A stretch of DNA of 64,000 nucleotides from Anthopleura xanthogrammica (Eukaryota; Cnidaria; Anthozoa; Actiniaria; Actiniidae). This document shows positions 49,201 through 60,172 of the stretch, one piece after another. Both the position numbers and the translations under genes were made by a program. The stretch is taken from the NCBI GenBank assembly GCA_964019055.1, contig OZ025209.1, positions 14,359,867 through 14,423,866 on the forward strand, read 5' to 3'. The notes beneath the pieces were generated by a model, which saw only the letters and a program-made list of their open reading frames with translations, was not told the DNA's origin and did no database searches. Numbering within the stretch: position 1 is the first letter of the stretch; each line of letters starts with the position of its first letter.

Positions 49201-51225
49201 ATCAGCATTATGTGCACTAGAAAACAAAAACCCTGAAATGGGAATCGAAGCTATCATGAAGCTATTAGAAGCTGTAGATGAACATATTCCAACCCCAACT
49301 AGAGATCTTGACAAGCCTTTCTTGCTTCCTATTGAAGGAGTGTTCTCAATTCCTGGACGAGGAACGGTTGTAACTGGAAGAATTGAGAGGGGTGTGATCA
49401 AGAAAGGGGAAGAAGTGGAGTTTGTTGGTCATGGGTCTAAGATAAAAACCACTGTTACTGGTAGGTGCCCTACTGGACATAACATGGTGTACATGTACAC
49501 TGCTAATGCATCATCTTTCATCGCTGTGAGTCCAATGGGTTGGGTCAATGGTTCAAACCCTGCAGACGCCACATGTGAAATGAGTTTGTTTGATGTGTTT
49601 TTCTCTCCCTTGCTACAATAGTTTTTCTCCGGGGTTTTTCTGGTTTTCCTCCCTAGCTCTATAAAAAATCAACATGTGAGTCGAGTGTTAAGTGCATAAA
49701 ATAGTAAATGTATTGGTAGTGAGTGTGAGTGAAAGCAGGCCCACATCAGAGAAAGCTGCCAAAATAACCAGCCTGTTCTAACAAATAAGAGATTATTATC
49801 ACCATCATCGTCATCATCATCTTTATCATCGTCATCATCATCTACATTCATATTTTTAAAAACGTAGCCAAAAGTTTCTCACAAACTGCTGCACATGTTT
49901 CGTTTAACAGTTTCTCAATGTATCAGTGACATTATTTGTTTGGTAATATGTTGTTCTTAGGGATCGAAATGTTCCATAAACTGCTGGATCAAGGACAGGC
50001 TGGAGATAACCTTGGCGCATTGGTTCGTGGGGTTAAACGAGAGGAGGTACGCCGTGGAATGGTTCTGTGTGCCCCTGGAAGTGTTAAATCATATTCGAAG
50101 TTTGAAGCACAGGTAAGAATAAGAATTTCCAGCATATTATCAGACATCTCTTCCATCTTCTTCCATCTTCTTCCATCTTCTTCCATCTTCTTCCATTCAT
50201 ACTATTAAAGAGGGTGTTTGAGTGACAGTGAGTTGGCTTCTTCCACCCATTTACAGCACTTCCCAATCACTCCCGCAAAATCATACAATAGTCCCTCTCA
50301 CAGTTCCCTGCGCCATCTTGAAAGGTAGCCATGCCTTTGCATCGAAGCGAGACCAACGGTGAGCTTGATGATAGAGACATGAATAATTGTCTAAGAAGTT
50401 TAAAAAAGGTCTCTATCATTGCAAGCTCACGGTTCGTCTCGTTTCGATGCAAAGTCACGGCTGCCTTTCAAGATGGCGCAGGCGGAACTGTGAAGGGGAA
50501 TTTTCTCTGTAGCGACAAAATATGGTTTTAGTGGATGTCATTTCCACAACATTCCATACGCACTTGCTCTTGAACTGAACTTTGCGTTTTCCGTCATGGA
50601 AACACTTTTTTTGAAGTGCACCAAAACCCTATTTTGCCATGACTGCAAATTGTACAATATGTACGACATGGTACTTCATGTATGGTACAAACACGTGGAT
50701 CACCAAATAAATTTATTGGTAGGAATAAAATGATGTACATATACGACGTTCCTACCTCGATAGTAATATTTAAAAAATGGAAAAAATGCCATTCAGTTCA
50801 CTACTCAACGTTATACTCGAATCTAAGCACTGCTGTAAAAAAGGATCTGATTCTTTTCAAGTTGAATGCCATTTTGGAACATATTCCGGAGAGCATCAGT
50901 TTCGTGCTAGAATTTTAATACCTCAACCGTGGCCCATCATATAACGTTTTTAATGTTCTTGTAGGTTTATATCTTAAAGAAAGAAGAAGGAGGTCGTCAC
51001 AAGCCTTTTATCTCCAACTACACACCTCAGATGTACGTCCGTACTGGAGACGTAGCGGCTACTATCAACCTCCCCGAGGGGAAGGAGTTTGTAATGCCTG
51101 GTGAAGATGCTAATTTCGCTGTCAAGTTAATGTTCGACGTGCCTTTAGAGATTGGACTGCGTTTTACTTTACGAGAGGGCAGTAAAACAGTAGGTACAGG
51201 TGTTGTAACGAAAATTCTAGAATAG
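43219..51225 (+). CDS. TUFM: mitochondrial elongation factor Tu, eight exons
   Basis: GTPase that delivers aminoacyl-tRNA to the mitochondrial ribosome. Exons: 43219-43314, 45269-45434, 46849-47015, 47532-47636, 48844-48915, 49130-49460, 49961-50112 and 50965-51225. All junctions have GT/AG and matching phases and give about 449 codons, close to the usual 450. Exon 1 encodes a basic, hydroxylated presequence (MSFTRNPGF...[10 protein letters not shown]) fitting mitochondrial import; the exon 1-2 junction is the least certain because the acceptor (TGTTTAAG) is weak. Motifs: GHVDHGKT (G1, about residue 72-79), RGITI (G2, 112-116), DCPGH (G3, 134-138), NKAD (G4, 189-192), SAL (G5, 227-229), then domains 2 ([20 protein letters not shown]) and 3 ([20 protein letters not shown]). 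No defect seen. No AATAAA within about 400 bp after the stop. Confidence 0.95.
43701..43990. mobile_element. 290-bp foldback/MITE in TUFM intron 1
   Basis: 16-bp terminal inverted repeats TTTAGATACTCTGATC/GATCAGAGTATCTAAA, with a second inner inverted pair (GGATGCTTGAGAGAAC at about 43878 against GTTCTCTAAGCATCC at about 43949). No coding capacity. Confidence 0.7.
44621..44797 (-). CDS. 177-bp antisense exon-like ORF in TUFM intron 1
   Basis: Minus-strand segment with acceptor AACATCCTGGCAG and donor GTACGT, open for exactly 59 codons in phase 0 ([20 protein letters not shown] ... THEWAKLSE). Like the 69-bp exons it is symmetric 0-0, so it could belong to the same minus-strand gene running toward 39 kb. 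No domain recognised. Could also be a relic. Confidence 0.35.
44902..45083. repeat. dispersed repeat, copy 1 (TUFM intron 1)
   Basis: Shares CTCAAAATCGCAATAAGTTT, TTGTATCGC and TATTGGCGGCTCTCTCCC with 59218-59397. Probably a MITE-like family of about 180 bp. Confidence 0.7.
45474..45722 (-). mobile_element. tRNA-derived SINE (TUFM intron 2)
   Basis: On the minus strand: A-box-like GTGGCGTAGCGGTGAGAGC and B-box-like GAGTTCAAGCCC at the head, then GTTGGTTCTCTCC and the body GGTTTTTCCAGGTTCTCCG, ending in an AT-rich tail. This is the SINE type common in anthozoan genomes. Confidence 0.7.
45725..45765 (+). repeat. 41-bp exact copy of part of TUFM exon 3, in intron 2
   Basis: Identical base for base to 46902-46942 inside exon 3 and in the same orientation; encodes [13 protein letters not shown] around the G2 switch. 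No splice acceptor precedes it. It lies directly beside a SINE head. Confidence 0.9.
45958..46152. mobile_element. 195-bp MITE (TUFM intron 2)
   Basis: Long terminal inverted repeats: AATAGACCTCATCAGCTTGG at the left and its near-perfect complement ending GATGAGGTCTATT at the right, extending to ATGTTGTCCCATTT. A related element is at 48481-48782. Confidence 0.85.
46160..46300 (+). mobile_element. SINE 3'-part fragment (TUFM intron 2)
   Basis: TACTCCCTCTGTAAAATCAACAT followed by AGTGTAAAGTGTGG and TGATGAATGG matches the 3' half of the SINEs at 47178 and 49465. Head missing. Confidence 0.45.
47178..47435 (+). mobile_element. SINE (TUFM intron 3)
   Basis: B-box-like TGGTTCAAGCCC near the left end, body with GTTTTCTCCAGGTTCTTCAG, and a 3' end with GTGTCCCCAATG and AGAACGACTTAAATAAAGAG. 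The A-box region is decayed. Confidence 0.65.
47641..48480. other. TUFM intron 4, left part
   Basis: AT-rich. Two short inverted segments around 48170 and 48230 (CACTTGTAGCTTCTAG, and GTGTGTATAC near 48190) suggest a degraded foldback. No gene seen. Confidence 0.4.
48481..48782. mobile_element. 302-bp MITE with internal duplication (TUFM intron 4)
   Basis: Related to the 45958-46152 element (TIR ends AATAGAC.../...GGTCTATT, CGTAATGTTTTCCCATTT). Its interior has been duplicated: 48521-48622 and 48623-48725 are about 95 percent alike. Confidence 0.8.
49465..49760 (+). mobile_element. SINE (TUFM intron 6)
   Basis: Begins just after the exon 6 donor. B-box-like TGGTTCAAACCC at about 49549, body with GTTTTTCTCCGGGGTTTTTC, and a 3' region AGTGTGAGTGAAAGCAGG. 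The tail is replaced by a GAT/CATCAT run at about 49798-49850. Confidence 0.65.
50113..50964. other. TUFM intron 7
   Basis: Contains a CTTCCAT repeat (TTCCATC x5 at about 50145-50195) and an inverted pair: ATGCCTTTGCATCGAAGCGA at about 50330 against the sequence at about 50436 (CTCGTTTCGATGCAAAGTCA), together with GATGATAGAGAC/GGTCTCTATCATTG, making a foldback of about 180 bp from roughly 50308 to 50486. Confidence 0.6.
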
Positions 51226-52112
51226 CGGCGGAGAGATCGACCCGTCGCATAGATCCTGGACCGAAAGTAACTTTTTATGCATCCTCGGGGAACCAGGGTT
51301 GTGTCAACCTCCCCACCCCTCTCCCTGGGTTTCTGAGGATGCTCCTTTTTCGTGAGCTTGTAAAAAAATTAAGAAATAATATTCCTCGATGGAAACTACT
51401 CGTATGGTTAGGAGTTGTGGTGTATGTGTGTAAGGTAAAATTCTGAGATTTTTTGTCGGAAGACGAAACTATAGCCTTGCCTGGGCTTGTTAGAAGGTAA
51501 TTCCTCCATCCTTCTCTGCAAACTAGATTTGGGAAATCTCCCGCAAAATTGAGTAAACCCACAAAGTTATTAAATCCGCTTCGATCCTCGTCAAAAGCTT
51601 GTGAATCTGCCAAAAATATAATGAAATCCTGCGGTTGCTTGTATGTTATTCGTTGATTGCCTCAAAGTTGTTATTTCATCGTGTGTGGTACTAGACTTGC
51701 CTGGAACTGTTAAATCCACCGCAAAATTCGCACGAGCAGCAAAAATTCAGAAATTCTGCGCCAAAACCGGCTGTGCGTGCGATCTCTTACAAGCGACTCT
51801 TCAGATGTTGAGGGCGCACATTAAATTGCTTAGTTTAACATACCAAGAACTTGCCTCACAGTTTTTTTACATGCAGCGTTTTTTTCGGCAAAGAGCCAGA
51901 AAACGCATGTCACGAAAGTTTCTCCTACGCCAGTGGCTTTGCCAGATCGTGCTATACAAAATAAGTATTTAGAAGTTTTTCTAAACATCTACTAAACGCT
52001 ACCAAACGTCTCCCTGTTTAATGGCTTTAAAAAACCACTCTATAAACAATCACAGGAAGCCCGGCTAGAAAATGGTTGGCAATATATACTGGACGTTGCG
52101 CAACTGAAACAC
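51226..52112. other. gene-free stretch after TUFM
   Basis: Probably begins with the TUFM 3' UTR. The segment CAACCTCCCCACCCCT...GGGTTTCTGAGGA (about 51307-51341) recurs at about 52815-52855. No convincing gene. Confidence 0.4.
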
Positions 52113-52191
52113 TAGCCTGCCTAGCGGCCCTCTCGTGAGGGGGTGGGGCGGGGGGCCGAACCTGCTCTCTAGAGGGCCGCTACGCAGGCTA
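52113..52191. mobile_element. 79-bp short foldback element
   Basis: Inverted ends TAGCCTGCCTAGCGGCCCTCT and AGAGGGCCGCTACGCAGGCTA with one mismatch, flanking a G-rich centre. Confidence 0.7.
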
Positions 52192-53745
52192 CAGTCACCC
52201 ACACCAACAAAATATCTTGCCCACTCCATTCCATCTCTCTGCCTCTGGAGAGGAACTTCTTATGCAATTCATTGAACTTCCTTGGAAGAGATTGACTTCC
52301 AGTCACTTAGTAACTTATAATTCAATTGTGAACTGTGGAGGCGTTTTGAACTGCTTCTTGGAGCTTCGATGACTTTGATGTCAGTAATAAAAAACGCCCG
52401 AGATGTTTTTTCTCTAGAGAAAATTGTGACGTATTTCCGGTAGCGAATTTTTTAAACAAAATTATCTAGGAGTTTGTGACATTGCCGATACAGACATATA
52501 TATATATAAAAAAACAGACAAAGCTAGAGTTTTGATTCATTAATTATAACCTCGGGCATTTAGGATTTTAAACATGTTAATTATCCTTGAAGGGAGAACC
52601 AAGAAATCTATTTACAGAAACTTAATCTGAATACACATGTAATAACAAGAATCTTTACAACCGGAAGTAGATTTTTTCTATAACCGGAAGTAGTTTTGTT
52701 AACTGTATAACCCAGAACTTGTAACAAAAATTATGGAAATGAAAAATGAAGCATCGTAGAAACGCTGAGAACCAGAAGTAAATATTCATGCATCATCGAG
52801 AAACAGGGCGTTTCAGCCTCCCCACCCCTTCCCCCCTGTGGGTTTCTGAGGAACATTCAGAACACGATTTTTAATCGTTACTTTCCCATTTTGTAGCCTG
52901 CGTACAACCTGACTTTACGTTCGATACAATACAGTTCCTTAAGGGAGGGCAAACGAAGTTACGAAATGGCAGCTTTTAACAAATCATATTTAGTTTATAA
53001 ATATATTTCTCAATCAACAAGTTATTTTACTCTACTGGGCGGTTATTATAAGCTTATATTTTCGGACTAATCGTTACATGAGTGAATCATACTGACACTG
53101 AAATTGTGAAATACTTCGTACCTTTTTATACTTGATGATTGAAGTACAGGCATGACCAACAGCACGTTTAGTGCAGGACATACCTTGGTACTTGAATCAT
53201 TTCTTTTATTTGTCTTTTTTTCTTTGTTTTCCTTTCAAGTTTTCTTTTCTGACACTATTTTCGAAGTTAGTGTTTTTTAAATTCGAGAACTGTGTTTGGA
53301 ACTGAGTGGAAAAATGTAATTAATTTGTTTCAATATGTACATGAACATACGCACGAAAACCATATGACAGCCATTGTGCTGCTTGTATAAGGTGAAAAGC
53401 CACTAAACTGAAGCTCGTATATGGAATGAAAAAGCCATTTTAATGTCGTAGCAGCGTGCACATCCGGGGCTTACAGCCACTCTTTGGAAACATGGCTACC
53501 AAATGACGAGGAAAAAATCTATCCATGTGCACAAAAACAAACAAGCCCCATTCATTCTATTTCATTAAACGCCCCCTGAAAGGCGAATACGAGATTTTAA
53601 TTGATAAATATCATCTTGCTTTCACTTTATATGGTTTGATTTTTGATAACCCATCGGGGAAAATCAAGTATTATAATCCGCGCAACCATTTCAGATAGAC
53701 CAGGCATTCTACCACAAAGCTCACCGACAATTCAATGTCCATTGA
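52192..53745. other. gene-free stretch
   Basis: AT-rich with an ATATATATAT tract at about 52498. ACCGGAAGTAG occurs twice (about 52660 and 52684) and GGAAGT-type ETS-like sites are frequent. No gene seen. Confidence 0.4.
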
Positions 53746-53928
53746 CTAACAGTCTTGCCTATAGAGTATCAGGAAACAACAGTGAGTATGGCTAAAGGTT
53801 AATCTTATCTTTTGCATCATTTGATCTAAATTTCTGGAAGATTCGCGGGGTGCTTCCATCTCGATGGGCAAGCATACAGCATATCTCTCTGGCACGCCCT
53901 TGTGGGATGTAGACGAGATGTAGATGCC
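53746..53928 (-). CDS. candidate terminal exon
   Basis: Acceptor GTTTCTTTGCAG followed by 60 open codons (GIYISSTSHKGVPERYAVCL...) ending at a TAG complement at 53746. Another frame is open for 35 codons. No domain recognised. It could end the gene whose exon candidates lie at 57900-58272, although their phases do not match directly. Confidence 0.3.
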   Translation of the reverse strand, partial: GIYISSTSHKGVPERYAVCLPIEMEAPRESSRNLDQMMQKIRLTFSHTHCCFLILYRQDC

Positions 53929-54534
53929 CTGCAAAGAAACAATGAAGGCGGCGTGTGCTCGCTTCCAGGAATTCGAAGAAAAGAAAGAAAGTAAAAGCTT
54001 AAGTAAATTAGAAGAGGAGGAAGTATATGTACACCTTTGGAAGTGCGTGGTGTTGAGGGCGAGGGACTAGAGATTTAAAATCCAGCTTATGATTTCGTTG
54101 TGAGCGTCATCCTTCCCTTTTTTGGTCTTATACACATGATTCGCACATGGTTATTTGCGTCAAATCTTCCTTCCTATTCAAGTTAAACCCTTCAATGCAA
54201 CAATAACATTTCCTACTGCTGATAAGACGTCAGGTGGCATATTTTACCCCTGGCTTGCAAATCCGTTTCTTTCATTCTTTAAAACTCTTTGGCCAAAGAA
54301 AACATCAAAGGATTACATTTCATTGCAACAACAATTACATCTCATTGAAGCAGTATTTAGAGCCTGTGGGATACGTTAAAAATAGTACTTGACCCTTGAA
54401 CGTGCGGGATTCTTTGAACACTGTAAGGAAATACGTCGTGTGCAAGGTCGTTAGTCACTTCCGTAACACCAGATGGAACTATATTTAAACATTTCTTTAC
54501 AGTTTTTTCCGTTCACTACACTTAAGCCTTGAAG

Positions 54535-54908
54535 TGCCCTTGAGATTCGCTTCTGTCATAGCTATTTTCATAACTCCAGCATCCCAAGAAAAACACAGTT
54601 GGATTTAAGGTAAGCATGTTGGACTAATATAAGAAAGAGTTATAGTTGTGTTGTAGCAATAACCCACGATATTGAAAGGTGAAACCTCCTTCAACTCACT
54701 TCCACCACAATTTCCTTGTAGATTTTCAGTTTATGCAGTATCGTTTTGTTCTTTTTTCCGTTTCCCACGAATTCAGGAAGAGCTGTAATCTCCTAGACCG
54801 ATAAACGAACGCATATATAATTCCCTTGCAGAGTCATTGTGCATCAAAAGGACTATTCAAGGTACCATACTACAATAACAGAAAAAATACTGGACGAAAT
54901 TTTTGAAG
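54535..54908 (+). CDS. candidate pair of exons
   Basis: 54535-54609 (donor GTAAGC) and 54832-54908 (acceptor TTCCCTTGCAG, donor GTTAGT) join in a matching phase to give ALEIRFCHSYFHNSSIPRK... and VIVHQKDYSRYHTTITEK... No family recognised. Only two short exons with consistent phase, so chance is possible. Confidence 0.25.
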
Positions 54909-56148
54909 GTTAGTGAAGTTGTTTGGTTACCAAAGGTTTTTCACACTTAATTTGCATCGAAAAACCGGATTCCTTTCTTTCTTTTAAATTTTGAACTCCT
55001 AAACTGAAAGTGAATTTTAGTATTTTATGAATATGATCGTGGATGATTTAGTGATGATTCATGCAATGAATTCGAATAGTCGAATGAACATAAATCGTTT
55101 CGGTAAAAAATATCTTTTAAAGTACTCGTGTATTGTTATAGAATGAAAATCTACCAGTCGTTAGCACAAATTTCTAGCACAAATTTCCGTAATTTATCTT
55201 CAAAATGGTCAGTTATAGTTTTACTATGGCGCGATTTGAAGCGAGGGAATAGTGGGGTCTTGACTGAGCCATTATGAAAGTTGGCCTTCAAGGGTCTAAT
55301 TTTCTAAGCCTATATTGCCGTAGGGTTCTTAGAATTCAGTAAAAACAATAGAAAACTCCTATCACTTTTGTATAGGCTATACGTTTAAACATCATTTTAG
55401 TATAAAATGGCATACATTTTTGGCGTTTTTGGAAGGTGAAAAAGAAGGTTCCTTCAGAATTAAGTGCCCTGACTTATAGTTGATCAGCCAGGTTGTTTTA
55501 GGGTTCGATAAAAGTTGAAGGAAGCTAAAAATTGAAAATGTTATTAGTATTGTTTCCGTTATTAAATGCCTTAAATTGGAAACATTTTGAACCTGTAAAA
55601 TTGTTTTGGCGGCAGATAAAATATTTTACACTTTTACTAGAGTATTAGCGACCGAAACAAATTCTCTTCCCAAGAGACCATGAACAACTAAGATGTAATT
55701 TATATTAAGACACGATCAACGATCGTGTAGAATGCATGATTCGCGGCGTTTCTGAAATTCAAAGAAAGACTGATGACGAACTTTACCCCCATAGGATTAT
55801 GGGGCAGAATATTGCGTCCCTTTTCATTCACAGTTTTACATAATACCCATAGTGCATTGTGAAGTGAAGTGAAGTGTTTATCACGAGGGTAACACTTAAG
55901 AGTGAAACACTTATAAACTTGTGGCCCTCACCAATATTGCGCACCAATATTTACTTCTGTATATATCCAAAAGGCATGCAATATTAAGCCTGTTTTCAAG
56001 TATAGCCTTTTGTTATTTTTGCTGTATTTCGGGGTTTTTTTTAATTTTTTACTCGGATTCCATTTGTTTTGTTGTTTTTTTCTAGTTTTTTCTGCCGCCT
56101 TTCAGTTATAGTATATTTGCTTTGACATCGTTTTCAACGTGAATTTTC
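54909..56148. other. gene-free stretch
   Basis: No recognisable gene; AT-rich, with a GAAGTGAAGTGAAGTG run at about 55861. Confidence 0.4.
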
Positions 56149-56310
56149 TACAAGAAAACTCACGATAAAACGCATTTAAAGACGACAACCTCACCATGAA
56201 ACGCAATATTTAAAGACAAAAAACTCACCGGATAAACACAGTTTAAATACAAGAAAGCTCACGATAAAACGCGTATTCAAAGACAAGAAAAATCACGATG
56301 ATACGCATAT
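56149..56310. repeat. degenerate tandem repeat of about 40 bp
   Basis: Four imperfect copies of ACAAGAAAACTCACGATAAA followed by ACGCATTTAAAG-like sequence. Confidence 0.6.
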
Positions 56311-56782
56311 ATGGAAACCAGCAATTCATTATTATGGAAACCGGAAAACAGGCATCCACCGGCATAGACAATAATGCTTCTTTTGACGCCAATGAAACTA
56401 TAGTATTAGTAATTTTACCAATAACATATACAGACTTGATTTTGTGAGCCGCAAAAGTTTATAATGAGTTTATACTTAAAAAAAAGGATTGTTTGCCGAT
56501 TGTAAGCCTCTTTTCTGAGGTATAAAAAAGGGATTTCTTTGTCGAAGAGACACACGAGATCTAGACAACTATCAGAACAAACCTAGCCTATGAGTACCAA
56601 TAGATGTGTAGGTAAGCTATAGTGCTAAAGAAATCCAAAGATAATAATCATAGCCTTGCTCAATCATGATTGTTCTATTTCATTTTTATCCGCTACCAAA
56701 AGAAGTGGTCTACGTTATTTTTGAATTACCAAAATAAGTATGTTATCTGTGTTGAAAAGCCGAGGAAGTGTATAAAGATGAT

Positions 56783-57765
56783 TCGGAAGTTGTCTATTCA
56801 TTAGTCTGGCCGTCCCCCTCACATACGCCCTGAACTGGAAATACGTTGATAATTTCCGTACACTTCCCCATGTTTTTTCCCTTCCTCAGAATGGACTTGT
56901 CTATTCACTAAGTCTGGCCATCTAGATCTCCCTTAAATACGCCTTGGAATGGAAATACATAGTTTCCGCACACTTTCCCATGTTTTTTCCCTTCCTCAGA
57001 ATGGACTTGTCTATTCACTAAGTCTGGCTATCTAGATCTCCCTTAAATACGCCTTGGAATGGAAATACATAGTTTCCGCACACTTTCCCATGTTTTTTCC
57101 CTTTCTCAGAATGGACTTGTCTATTCACTAAGTCTGGCTATCTAGATCTCCCTTAAATACGCCTTGGAATGGAAATACATAGTTTCCGCACACTTTCCCA
57201 TGTTTTTTCCCTTCCTCAGAATGGACTTGTCTATTCACTAAGTCTGGCCATCTAGATCTCTCTTAAATACGCCTTGGAATGGAAATACATAGTTTCCGCA
57301 CACTTCCCCATGTTTTTTTCCTTCCTCAGAATGGACTTGTCTATTCACTAAGTCTGGCCATCTAGATCTCCCTTAAATACGCCTTGGAATGGAAATACAT
57401 AGTTTCCGCACACTTTCCCATGTTTTTTCCCTTCCTCAGAATGGACTTGTCTATTCACTAAGTCTGGCTATCTAGATCTCCCTTAAATACGCCTTGGAAT
57501 GGAAATACATAGTTTCCGCACACTTTCCCATGTTTTTTCCCTTTCTCAGAATGGACTTGTCTATTCACTAAGTCTGGCTATCTAGATCTCCCTTAAATAC
57601 GCCTTGGAATGGAAATACATAGTTTCCGTACACTTTCCCATGTTTTTTCCCTTCCTCAGAATGGACTTGTCTATTCACTAAGTCTGGCCATCTAGATCTC
57701 TCTTAAATACGCCTTGGAATGGAAATACATAGTTTCCGCACACTTCCCCATGTTTTTCCCCTTCC
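56783..57765. repeat. 110-bp satellite with 440-bp higher-order repeat
   Basis: ATGGACTTGTCTATTCACTA recurs at 56891, 57001, 57111, 57221, 57331, 57441, 57551 and 57661, exactly 110 bp apart, after a diverged first copy from about 56783. Variant bases (CCATCTAG or CTATCTAG, CTTCCTC or CTTTCTC, CTCCCTT or CTCTCTT) repeat in a four-monomer order, so copies 1-4 correspond to 5-8. Confidence 0.95.
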
Positions 57766-57899
57766 CCCGCTCCTTCATTGTGGCACTGGCTATAGGTTCA
57801 CCAGATAAGAAAGTTAAAGCTAAACATTATGTGTGAAAGGAGCTGATAAGAAAATTAATCTATCATTGATGGGTATTTTTAATCGTTAGTTTGTCTTAC

Positions 57900-58272
57900 G
57901 GCAAGTCTAAAAGGCTTCTGTACAAACAACACCGTATAAGGCATGATGAACGAAAGATGTTTGTGTCAATTCTTAGACTTTTCATACGAGTAAGAACACG
58001 CGCGTCAGTTTTGGCGCGAAAGGCCACAGGAACCCCACCAGCATGAATCTTCGGAAGGACCATGTAGACGTCTTTGTTACTGCAGCATAATATACTCATT
58101 TTAGGTAGAATACATAAAATACAAACCTTAATTTTAGGAGGTAATTAGGCCAGTATTTTAGTTTAGTTTTTTTAAGTACTGTATAAGAAATATACATTCG
58201 AGATAAGTCTTCCCACACATCACTGAGCAGAAGAACACTCTGAAGTGATTCCATCCTAACATTATCGGACAT
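57900..58272 (-). CDS. candidate two-exon gene fragment
   Basis: Minus strand: ATG at 58272, frame MSDNVRMESLQSVLLLSDVW..., possible donor GTTTGT below 58127; acceptor ATTATGCTGCAG and second segment 58079-57900 (NKDVYMVLPKIHAGGVPVAF...) ending at donor GTAAGA. Phases match across a very short 47-bp intron. Alternatively the second part starts at its own ATG at 58099. No domain recognised. Confidence 0.3.
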
Positions 58273-59217
58273 ATCGCATCAGCGGGGGTCGGCGCTGTCG
58301 AATTCATGGTTAGTTCAGTTATTATCCAAAATAATTATTTATGCCATAAAACTAAGGTAGGAAATCAGTAGATGAGAATCTGACTAGAAAACAAAAATAG
58401 GTTGCAATTAGTTTGAATTATAAGCCATCTTGATTCTAGGTCCTTTACATAGAAGTAATCTCACTGCAATGAGTATCACGTTTGCACTCATTTTCTTGAT
58501 TTTTCCAGCTTTGTCAGTTCACATAAATCTTCATTAAGATATTATTAAACTAAAATATATTATTGAAAATATATCCAATGAAATACATAGAGGTATAACT
58601 TGCTATGTATTTGTGTGGAAATCATGAATATAATTATTCTAAAATGCTCCATAAAATAGAATTTCAAAGACCTTAAAATTTGGCTAAAAATTGCTAAAAT
58701 TAGAAGTATTGATTCATGGTAATACTTGAGCTTGAGTGTTTTTATTTCAGAGAAAAAATATGAATTAAAAATCTGCATTTAGAAATATCAACCTCAGCAG
58801 AGCTGTTCCTGTTTTATGTTTCTAGTGTCTAAACATCTTTTTTTCTTCGTAATCTAAAAACGATAATCTTGAAAGGAGATATAGATTAATCAGAAAACGT
58901 TCTCAAAATTCTCAATTTTTGATAATCGAATACTTATCAGGCTATTATGAGTGAAAAAGATACCGATCGCGTGGGAGTTTGGCACAATTTTTTTCTTCGG
59001 ATATATCAAATGAATAATTCAATGCAGTAGTCGATTGAATCACTTAAACAACCATTTCATATCTAACATGAAACTTTTAACTGACAATTAACCGCTTATA
59101 TAGAAAACGAAAACTAACGTCTCATAAAGTGTTGAAAAAAGTTTTTGAGAGATGTTTAAGATCGCTGTATTAGTTTTCAATATTTGATAATACCAGGGAT
59201 ATATTGCGAAGCGACGA
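58273..59217. other. gene-free stretch
   Basis: AT-rich, no gene or repeat recognised. Confidence 0.4.
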
Positions 59218-59397
59218 AGGCCAATACGGAATATGTTTTCTTCCAACGCCGTCAATATAACCCGTATTGGCGGCTCAAAATCGCAATAAGTTTTGTATCG
59301 CGATTCTTTTATCACCCGGCAATTCTGAGCCGACAATACGGGTTTATATTGGCGGCTCTCTCCCGATCAAACTTATAGGAGAATCGCATATCGCGAT
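59218..59397. repeat. dispersed repeat, copy 2
   Basis: Matches 44902-45083. Internally the TATTGGCGGCTC motif occurs twice, each followed by a TCGCGATTC or GAATCGC segment, suggesting a foldback-like origin. Confidence 0.7.
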
Positions 59398-60097
59398 ACT
59401 CTGTCTCATCTAAAGCTCAAAAACGAAAGTAGTATATAGAGGCAAGCGTGCAAAAATATGTTTTTTTTTTTTTGGAAAACTTTTAAGTGTTATTCATGGT
59501 TAGTATTCCAATTCAGTAATTTGAAGCATTTGCGACAAATGCAAATTTTTCTGTTGTGTGGGTTAGTAATTATATAAATGAAGATTTTTTTCTAATTCTG
59601 CGCACAGTTGCTATGCATTCAAAGCTTCGAAGTTCATAGTACGAAAACATATACTAGTATCAATGATCTTGAATCGAACATGTAAGGTCGAGAAATACAA
59701 CATCGCGAACTTGGAATTTGCAGTCATTTCCAAAAGAATGAAATAATGAATGAAGTGACTGCCATGTTGGATGATATCAATGAACAATAAAGACTAATGA
59801 CAATAAACATGGTAAATCTGTTGTTAGATTAATGATACAACACGGCGGCTACGAAAAATAATAGCAAGAACAGCATGATATATTTACTTTAAATAACATT
59901 GAACCAAGTCTCCTTTTTTATGTCTAGCCTGCTTATCTAGCTTTCTATACGAATTTGAATTCGTAGAGTTTTTTATTATTTTTTAGGTCTATCCGTATTA
60001 TCTTTAGTCTATTTTTATTACTATTGAGGATCTTTATTATTTTATTGTTTGCGTGATTGTAAGGACACTGAGACCCAGTTGTGGTGCCTTAGAACGG
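59398..60097. other. gene-free stretch with degenerate YY1-like inverted pair
   Basis: GCCATGTTGGATGATATCA at about 59761 and ACAACACGGCGGCTACGAAA at about 59838 resemble the layout at 9809-9890 (GGCGGCCACTGATATCA ... AACATTGCGGCTATGAAA). No gene. Confidence 0.4.

Positions 60098-60171
<74 letters not shown>
60098..60171. repeat. (TTA)n microsatellite
   Basis: About 74 bp of perfect TTA repeats, followed by T-rich sequence to about 60260. Confidence 0.95.

Positions 60172-60172
<1 letters not shown>

Noticed and set aside
49669..49851. Asp-rich minus-strand ORF
   Set aside because: Product of a CATCAT microsatellite in TUFM intron 6.
51275..51972. ORFs after TUFM on both strands
   Set aside because: No domains, no splice or start context; probably UTR or intergenic.
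56783..57765. CRISPR-like array
   Set aside because: No unique spacers; the whole 110-bp unit is repeated, so it is a satellite.
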